64,000 nt of DNA from Glebionis coronaria (Eukaryota; Streptophyta; Magnoliopsida; Asterales; Asteraceae), in contig JANFOE010000050.1 in the NCBI GenBank assembly GCA_025667525.1, positions 1,612,001-1,676,000 of the forward strand. Direction: 5' to 3'. Position 1 is the stretch's first letter. Every line of letters begins with the position of its first letter. Positions 56,668 through 64,000 of this stretch are shown piece after piece. The notes beneath the pieces were generated by a model that was given only the letters and a program-made list of their open reading frames with translations, searched no databases and was not told where the DNA came from. Made by a program: the position numbers and the translations under genes.

Positions 56668-57433
56668 TTCCGGTCCCGTGATCTGGGTACCCTAACTTCA
56701 CTTCAACATACAGGAGATCTACACTTCCCACCATAGAAAGCTTCAAACGGTGCAGCCTTAGTACTAGCATGGTAACTATTGTTATACGAAAACTCTGCTA
56801 AAGGCAAATGTGTATCCCAATTCTTACCAAAATCTATCACACAAGCTCTCAACATATCTTCCAGTGTTTGTATCATTCTTTCACTCTGCCCATCAGTCTG
56901 GGGGTGATAAGCAGTGCTCATGTCGAGATTCGTTCCCAACGATCTTTGGAGAGATTTCCAAAAATTCGATGCGAATCTAGGATCTCGATCTGAAATGATC
57001 GATACAGGCACTCCATGCTTGGATACAACATTCTCAAGATAAATACGAGTCAGCTTCTCTAGTGAGAACTGCTCTTTAACCGGAATGGGTGTGCTAATTT
57101 GGTCAGTCTGTCGATAATGACCCAAATCGAGTTATTTCCAAATGATGTTCTAGGAAGCTTGGTGATAAAGTCCATCGTAATTCACTCCCACTTCCATTCA
57201 GGAATCTTTGGTTGTTGAAGTAGTCCTGATGGCTTTTGATGTTCAGCTTTGACTCTAGCACAAGTCAAGCATTGAAGAACACACATAGCAATATCAGCTT
57301 TCATATTCGGCCACAAGTACAACTTCTTCAAATCATGATACATTTTATCAGATCCAGGGTGAATGGAATATTTAGATTTATGGGATTCTAACATAATCAA
57401 GTCTCTTAAGCCTCCAAACTTAGGTATCCACAT
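56668..57433 (-). pseudogene. C3 integrase
   Basis: The zinc-binding domain is at 57433-57182 ([19 protein letters not shown] to [19 protein letters not shown]). Next come WKWE, a TGA, and ITMDFITKLPRTSFG with the first catalytic Asp. A frameshift near 57095 follows. The core then continues with [10 protein letters not shown] (second Asp) and [13 protein letters not shown] (Glu). A TGA instead of Trp ends it after KCRSPVC. Catalytic residues are all present but cannot be translated in one frame. Confidence 0.88.
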
Positions 57434-57471
57434 ACGACCTTTTTAGCATTTCACTCCATCAGCTCTAACCT

Positions 57472-58443
57472 CTAAAGGATCACCTTCTCCTCGAAACCCT
57501 TCGTTAACGAAATTTTCTTCTTCCAGGCTTCTATTTGCGCATTTCTAATTTGCTCAGGCAAATTATTGTGCACGGTCAAGACTAGAGAACGTACCCTGAT
57601 AGGCTCTCTATCTTTTCTGCTTAATGCATCGGCAACAACATTGGCTTTTCCTGGGTGATATTTTATATCACAATCATAATCACTTAACAGTTCTATCCAT
57701 CTTCTTTGCCTCATGTTCAGCTCCTTTTGATCGAGAACATACTGTAGGCTTTTGTGATCGGTGAATACCGTACACTTGGTGCCATACAGATAATGTCTCC
57801 ACAACTTAAGAGCAAAGACTACAGCTCCTAACTCAAGATCATGAGTAGTGTAATTCTCCTCATTCTTCCTTAATTGCCTAGAAGCATAAGCTATTACTTT
57901 TTCTCGCTGCATCAAAACAGCTCCATAACCTCTAAGAGATGCATCACAATACACTACAAAATCTTCGCTTCCGTCGGGTAATGATAGAATTGGCGCACTA
58001 CATAATTTTTGCTTCGATATCTGAAATGCTCCATCTTCATCACTTCCCCAAACGAAAGGTTTATTCTTCTGGGTAAGCTTAGTCAAGGGTTTAGCTATTA
58101 AAGAAAATTCTTTAATTAATCGCCTATAATAGCCAGCCAATCCTAAGAACTGTCACACTTCCGTTGGCGTTGTCGGTGCAGACCAATTCTTAATGGCTTC
58201 AACCTTTGCATGATCAACATGAATTCCATCCTTGTTAATTACATGACCAAGAAATTGCACGGAATCTAACCAAAAATCACATTTCGAAAACTTAGCATAC
58301 AACCTTTCATCCTTTAACAAACTTAAGATAATCCTTAAATGTTCTCCATGTTCATCTTTATTCTTAGAATAGATTAGAATATTGTCTATAACACAATCAC
58401 AAATTTGTCCAAGTAGGGTTTGCACACTCGATTCGAAACTCAA
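57472..58443 (-). pseudogene. C3 RT C-terminal part and RNase H
   Basis: It starts at the catalytic block as DCVIDNILIYSKNKDEH (FIDDILIYSK in relatives; one Asp is lost). It continues through the RT thumb (DSVQFLGHVINKDGI) to PTEV, a TGA, and [13 protein letters not shown]. The TGA again replaces an expected Arg codon. RNase H has [41 protein letters not shown] and [12 protein letters not shown], so its acidic residues are intact. Confidence 0.88.
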
Positions 58444-59000
58444 CTTGCCTTATCGGTGGAAGTCCGGGTAAATCTTTAGGAAATACATCAGGAAATTCAC
58501 AGATAATAGGTACATCTTCCAATCGTTTCTCCTTAGACTCATTCCCGGTCACTTGAGCTAAGAATAACTCGCAACCGTTCCTGATGTACTTTTGGACTTT
58601 AATACATGAAACGATTTTCAAACAGGATTCACCTCGATTACCATCAATTACTAACGTCCTATTCCTAAGAGGAATCTTAACCTTCTTTTCTCCACATAAA
58701 ATTTTAGCATTATTCAACGACAACCAATCCATACCAGTGATAATATCAAAACTACCTAATTCTATCAACATTAAATCAATCGGAAAGGAATAGTTTAAGA
58801 GATTTACAGAGCATCCTTCTAATAGCTTATTAGTTTTCACTAATTTACCATCAGCCAATTCCACCTCGTAACTGGTACTTATCTCAACAGGTTCAATGCC
58901 AATAAGGGCACTAAATTTAGTGGATACAAAGCTCCTATCAGCACCCAAATCAAATAAAGCAACAACATAATGATTGTTGAGTAAAAACGTACCAGTAACG
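58397..59000 (-). pseudogene. C3 protease and start of RT linker, with RT deletion
   Basis: The active block reads ALFDLGADRSFVS. The second residue is Leu, where chromoviruses usually have Ser or Thr (DSGA or DTGA). FDIITGMDWLSLNNAKILC follows. The frame runs to FPDVFPKDLPGLPPIRQVEFRIE and then joins directly to sequence just before the RT DD block. The entire fingers and most of the palm of RT are missing. Confidence 0.85.
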
Positions 59001-59027
59001 ACATTTGGATCCTCTTCTTCACCTCGA

Positions 59028-60177
59028 CTATTCCAAGTTGATAAGCACCACCCTGGGGGTTTCTTCTAGGTACAATCGCTTTAAACTTAGGGCAATCTGA
59101 TTTCTTATGACCCTCTTCATTACAGTTGAAGGAAATGATTCCCTTCTTACACCTTTCAACTTTGTGTCCAAGCTTTCCGCAATTTCGGCTCTTCTAGCAG
59201 TCGCCAGCATGCCTCTTGTTACCACACTTAGGACATTTTTCATCATTGCGCGGTGTGTTGTTGGTAAGAGCATTTGCATTCCCCTTTCTCTGGTTCTGAC
59301 GGCGATTGAAATTCTTCCTATTATCACCTCTATCTACACGATCGCCATCACCCTTTCTTTTCTCACCAGTATGTGCTTCATCTTCCCTATCCTGAATTAT
59401 CTGCCCAATGAGTTGGTAAGCCATTCGAACAACATCATCAATGGTCAGTGGCTTCGATGATGTCACGTCCCCCCGGATGTTCTTGGTCAACCCTTTAATA
59501 TATTGCTCAATTCGAATCTCTTCGGGTTCCACCAATCGAGGACACAACAAGGCCAACTCATGGAATCGGTTTGTGTAGCTATCAATGTCCACACCTTTCA
59601 TTCTCAGATGAATCAACTCTTGTTCTAACCTAATGATCACACTACGGGGACAGAAATCCAAAGTCATCCACTTCTTAATTTCAGCCCAAGGAGTAGCATT
59701 AGCAGCATCAATACCCATGAAAGCAATTCTCCCAATCCACCAAGTCAACGCACGACCTTTAAGAGTAGCCATAGCAAAAGTCACCTTATCTTCCTCCTTA
59801 CACTTACTAATCCGAAACACCGACTCAATTTTCTCAATCCACTGGCTTAATCTTACAACACCTTCAGTTCCATTAAAAGGTAGAGGTTCACACTTCATGA
59901 ACGTCACATAAGTACAGCCACCGACTTCAGGTGCATTAGTTCCAAGTCCTCCTACATTTCCTCCAGCATTAGCATTCACATTATTAGCATTCACATTCAT
60001 ATTAGTACCACCAATTCCACTACCGCCAGCTCCACTACCGCCAGGTCCACTACCGCCAGCTCCACTACCGCCAGCTCCATTTCTAGCATTTGCCATAAAT
60101 TCAGTCATAGATGCGGTAACTTGCTCCGCAATAATCCTACGTACATCATCCTCAGTCACATCTTTCTTGGGCGGCAT
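59028..60177 (-). pseudogene. C3 Gag
   Basis: 327 codons from MPPKKDVTEDDVRRII. A Gly/Ser repeat (GAGGSG units) and an Asn/Ala-rich stretch are followed by the retrotransposon gag domain (CTYVTFMKCEPLPFNGTEG, about residue 88, to IRIEQYIKGL, about 230). The first zinc knuckle, CPKCGNKRHAGDC, is followed by a TAG. In the same frame the nucleocapsid continues with CGKLGHKVERC and CNEEGHKKSDC, so the TAG is a nonsense change within a three-knuckle tail. Another frame change separates this from the protease. Confidence 0.9.
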
Positions 60178-60471
60178 AGTTCTATAATTTCACAATTTCA
60201 AAGTATTAAGCATTCACCCAATAAAGGATTCATATAAGATGGATTGAATTCATAATCAAAGTACAAATAAGGCACAATATGGAATTCAAGACAAGATACA
60301 TATTTCATTGGATTTGAAACAAAAGCATTGTCTTAATTTACATCCCATATCAAAGTTTCTAGCACTATACAAGCCCAAAATTCGTGCCAGATCTACTAAC
60401 TAATAAGTCGGTTCAGTCAAAGTTACAAAAGGTACAAAAGATACAAAGGTCACTACTATAGATAGACTGAT
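60178..60471 (-). other. C3 spacer between extra frame and gag
   Basis: About 290 bp, AT-rich, nothing recognised. Confidence 0.5.
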
Positions 60472-61483
60472 CTACTGAGAACCGCCAGATGGTCCATCAT
60501 CCATCGTCTTCTGTATCTTCGTCAGACGATCACAAGACACATCTTCAGCTGGGCGCTTACGAATCACTCCTCTTTCAACCATATCAGCATAAAATCTACT
60601 GTTCCAACCAACATATATGTTCAACTCTTTCTCAGCTTTCTCACGCATAGCAGAGCTACACTCAACTGAATCTCCATAGTATTTACCTTTTTCTTCATTG
60701 CAGCAAACTCACCACTTTCTAACACAGATAACCTCCTAAAAGCCTCATTCAAACCATGCTCTACATCAGTCAAATCCATGTTAGGCAATTCCCGCTCTTT
60801 CTCACCAACCTTAGTCTTCGACTCCAAATAAGCAACATGAGTCTGAACAACACCTAATCCAACCTCTGTCATACTACTCTGAGCACGGGAAGCATCTAAA
60901 TCCTGTCTCAAGGCCCAAGGTGCAAGACCATCAATATGAGTAGCCTCTCGAACCCTAGACGACTCTCCTATCACATGTCTATGAGTAGCAATACCATCAG
61001 TACCATCAGGTGCATCATCATCCTCATCATCCTCTGATTCAGAATCAGATTCAGACGATTCAGACAATTCATCTCTAAGTAGCTCAATCTCAGAATTAGA
61101 CCAATAAACTGGAGGGGGTAAGGGCTCGCCCTCCAGAACATCATAAGGGTAAATAAGCTCAACCTCATCATCATCATCAACCTCATCATCTATACCTATA
61201 TCCTCCTCGAAATCCTCGTCGTCATCTTCATTATCTACATTATCTATCCCAATCTCATCATCATTCTCAATACCAACATTATCATTCTCATTCTCTACCA
61301 TATCAACCTGAGGGGAAATCTGATCTCCTAGTCCTATCCCGGGCTCGGGATTCTCAAATGGTTCCTCCTCATCATCATCCATATCCTCATTACATCATAA
61401 TCCACTAAGTGTAAATAAGGGTTATCATCTACATTAGGTTCGGGAATAGCATGGTTCTCTACATGAATATTAGGGTCAGCCAT
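60472..61483 (-). pseudogene. C3 extra acidic open reading frame upstream of gag
   Basis: The longest unbroken part is 61382-60621 (253 codons). It has a very acidic N-terminal half (DDDEEEPFENPEPG, DDEVDDDDEVELIYPYD, ESSESDSESEDDEDDD). The C-terminal half looks coiled-coil-like (DLTDVEHGLNEAFRRLSVLE, then MKKKVNTMEIQLSVAL). A frame starting MADPNIHVENHAIPEPN at 61483 runs into it after one frameshift. Another frame continues it as EKAEKELNIYVGWNSRFYAD to a stop at 60472. The ancestral product was thus about 335 residues. It is on the element strand between PBS and gag. I do not recognise a family. Additional frames in this position are known in some plant gypsy elements, but a function is not established here. 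Confidence 0.65.
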
Positions 61484-61756
61484 GACAATCTGAATTTATA
61501 TATATCTTGTATTAGCATAAAATAAGTATTAAACAGCTACATACTGAAACCATGATATATACATATATATAAATTAAATTATATATATAAAAATATATAT
61601 CTTCTCAATAAGGCTTGTTGGTAACGTCGGAGATCTTTGGCACCGTTATAGTCAAAAGATTTTTCAAATATTTTCTCAAATGTTTATGGTTAAAAGATTT
61701 TGAAAAGTTTTGTTCAAAACCTTGGTTTTTATAAACTTTCGTTCTCTATAACGAGA
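61484..61756 (-). other. C3 5' leader
   Basis: About 270 bp with TATATATA runs near 61497-61590, between PBS and the extra reading frame. Confidence 0.55.
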
Positions 61757-61768
61757 GCTCTGGTACCA
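61757..61768 (-). promoter_or_regulatory. C3 primer-binding site
   Basis: TGGTACCAGAGC on the minus strand matches the initiator tRNA-Met complement (TGGTATCAGAGC) with one mismatch. It lies three bases from the LTR end. Confidence 0.85.
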
Positions 61769-61771
61769 AAC

Positions 61772-64000
61772 TGTAACACTCTCAAATTTCATATCGGTAC
61801 AACGGAAGAGTCTTTAGAGTGTTACGGGATAGCACAATAACTCCAATCATAGACAACACATAAAAATGGTTGTACAAGGTTTAACATACATTCATTCGAA
61901 AAAAGTTTCAAGTGTACAACAGGTCCCAAATTATACAGGTCATTAAGTTTACAAAACATAGATCGAATGAACAGTTTTATTATTATGCGGGCCATCAGAG
62001 TCGATCTCCATCCGAATTACCTCAAGCACCTGAGATAAAAACATGCAAAAATCATATCAGTGAATGCCGAGTGAATTCACAGAGTTTAATAAAACAGTTA
62101 TATAAAACAATCGTTGAAATCAGAACACAAGTATAATATCAGAAGTAAGTCCTCGTATTGCTAGTCAGGAAATATATAGATCAAAGCATACATCTTAAAC
62201 CGTCCATGAGACCGTAGCCTCAATATTACCATTATAGGTAATATTATTATCGTTATTCATATCGTTATAGGATCACATTAGATTCATTTGGATTATTATT
62301 AGCCGCATGACATTGTTACCTTAATATCACAAACAACGGGCCGCGAACCCGACAAACAATTTGCCATCTAAGTTAGCGTGTCGTCACAAAAATCACGCTA
62401 TATAAATCTTCTCATACATAAATTCGCTTACGAATCAATGTGGTCGACGGGGATCAGCCGTCAAGGCGCGAACTGGGGTGATTGTCCCCAAATAGTACTA
62501 TCATATGCATAAGCGTCTACCAAATCCCGGTAGTTCACAATTCATGCTAATGGGACTTTTAGTGACATAACCTAACTACTAATAATCCTTTTTATCTCGT
62601 TTATTGGGTCATAGCATCATTCGGGTCCATATCATTAAGCATACCATCGGGACTACTTGTGTTCTATTTTTTAATCAAAAACTAGCATGTTATCTCCCTC
62701 GCGGGTTTACAAATCATTTTATAAAACATTTAAAAGAGTGCGAGGCTATGAACTCACGTTGATAATGAAAGGCGGATTATCGGCTAGGGCGTGCTTCGAT
62801 CACGGAAACCTATATAAATAATACTCGGTCTTAGACTTTTGTCCAATGACTTTATAAAAATAACAATTATGTATACATATGATGACTTTACAAATATGAT
62901 GATGATAAAGTGGGATTGTACATTCTCATTTACTCATTTAGTGTTATGTGTTGGTAACTTTTTATACTAGTTTCACTAGTTCATCTTGTTTACATGTTTA
63001 GGCCCAATAAGACCATTATAAGTCCATGACCTTATATTAGTCCATTTTACACTTTTAATATCAGTATTATACTTGCAAGTTATGCCCAAGTGGGTTAAGC
63101 CCAATAAGTAAGTTTATAAGTGTTTTGCCAAATTAGTTGGATTAATAGTCCAATAAGGCTAACTTGGCCCGTTAATGTCCGTATGTTATAAAGCTCGGGT
63201 TTTAGCGGTTTTTACTTGTAATATGTATTTATATATCAGTATATGAGTTATAAAAAGTTTACATTATGCGGGTCCGACCGTCTAAGTTTTAATTGACGAA
63301 AACGTTAATTTTACGGTTTTAGCCGAAAAGACGTAAAAATCATGTTTATAGTTTTATAACTTAAAAATTTATCAAATTACCATTTTTATAAAATGTCCCA
63401 TTTATTTATTATTTTACATACTTATATAAATGTAATATATAAGTTAGTGGCTTTTAATTTACATTTTATACTATATTTATTTGAGTGCTATTATAATACT
63501 ATTAAACTTTAATTTCACAAAATCTGATTTTTAGTTTCACTTTCACCATTTTTATCATATCTTGAGTTCTACAAGGAGATAGAAGCTCATTTTTGGATGA
63601 CATAAACTCCATATTATGTGCTACAAATAAATTAGATTTAGCTACTGCTCAATCCAAGTCTGAGTATCCCTAACAGTCCTCACAAAACAGACTATTCAGA
63701 TTGATACATTAATTTTGTTTTGATCATATCTCACTCATTATAATGATTCCTATGAATGGCCAACTCTCACATGTGTACAAGACTTAATAATTACTTTATA
63801 TTGATTCCACTATGCTATTTTATCAGTTTATCTTTTGGTTGTTTACTGTTTTTATACAACCAACTTATTAAGCAAAATTTTAACCTTTTTACATATGGTT
63901 TTCCATCTTTTTAACCATGTTTATCAACACTTGATCCCCACACAACATTTTTATCATCATATATCATCATATACATATACAATAGGAAAGAAAATACATT
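61772..64000 (-). repeat. C3 5' LTR (truncated by window end)
   Basis: 2,229 bp are visible, aligning with 42204-43902 and then 54701-55245 of the split 3' LTR. About 830 bp should remain beyond the window. It preserves the uninterrupted sequence TTTTAATTTACATTT near 63450, the empty site of the E2 insertion. Confidence 0.93.

Larger units (their letters stand above)
42204..64000 (-). mobile_element. C3: minus-strand chromovirus with an E2 insertion, cut by window end
   Basis: Its 3' LTR is 42204-43902 plus 54701-56071 (split by E2), and its 5' LTR starts at 61772 and runs off the window. Between them, in minus-strand order, lie the PBS, an extra acidic frame, gag, protease, truncated RT, RNase H, integrase, the GPY/F region and chromodomain, and the polypurine tract. 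Presence of a chromodomain after integrase (EFTWEREDEMWKKYPQLF) and an iMet-type PBS place it in the Tekay-like chromoviruses. Many stops, frameshifts and one deletion make it defective. It inserted in the Copia-like relic, and AAATC (42199-42203) is the likely left target duplication. Confidence 0.93.

Noticed and set aside
1..64000. tRNA, rRNA or other structural RNA genes
   Set aside because: No cloverleaf or rRNA-like segment was seen. The only tRNA-related sequences are primer-binding sites.

Overview
The window looks like one intergenic stretch of a large, repeat-rich flowering-plant genome, probably a eudicot. The evidence is plant Athila and chromovirus lineages of Ty3/gypsy retrotransposons, a plant CACTA DNA transposon, and primer-binding sites matching plant tRNA-Asp and tRNA-iMet. 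The species cannot be named. An Asteraceae-like source is only a weak guess from the style of the retroelements. I found no convincing host gene, rRNA, tRNA or CRISPR array. Almost every base belongs to nested transposable elements.

Left half. R1 is an old minus-strand chromovirus cut by the window start. Its pieces lie at 1-1905 (integrase, RT and protease relics), 19981-20921 (gag relic), 32419-33086 (leader and PBS) and 33087-36076 (5' LTR). A CACTA transposon (1906-19980, CTT target duplication) sits in R1 just past gag. Inside the CACTA lies E1, a young 14.6-kb minus-strand Athila element (3777-18370) with two 3,049-bp LTRs and a Gag-Pol frame broken by a single TAG. A second insertion in R1 is a plus-strand LTR element without coding capacity, here called HP (20922-32413). 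It has LTRs of 319 and 317 bp and a GTATG target duplication.

The most unusual object is inside HP. About 8.4 kb (22878-31325) is a tandem array of roughly 225 units of 36-39 bp. Nearly every unit is a self-complementary hairpin, and most carry a CACGTG G-box. Units at the array edges have different stems that remain self-complementary, so both arms changed together. A further group of paired stems follows the array.

Right half. R1 is inserted in R2, an older plus-strand chromovirus of the same family (36077-38750, 3' LTR from 38751). R2's LTR is broken by a minus-strand Copia-like relic (40624-42203). That relic is broken by C3, a minus-strand chromovirus (42204 to beyond 64000) with gag, protease, a deleted RT, RNase H, integrase, a chromodomain and an extra acidic reading frame upstream of gag. 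E2, a second Athila element (43903-54695, LTRs of 1,491 and 1,492 bp, AATTT target duplication), sits in the 3' LTR of C3.

E1 and E2 have dissimilar LTRs but share a noncoding region between pol and the 3' LTR. It contains a perfect 9-bp-stem hairpin and several polypurine-tract-like sites. The inferred insertion order is: R2; then R1 and the Copia-like relic; then CACTA, HP and C3; then E2; and last E1, whose LTRs are almost identical.
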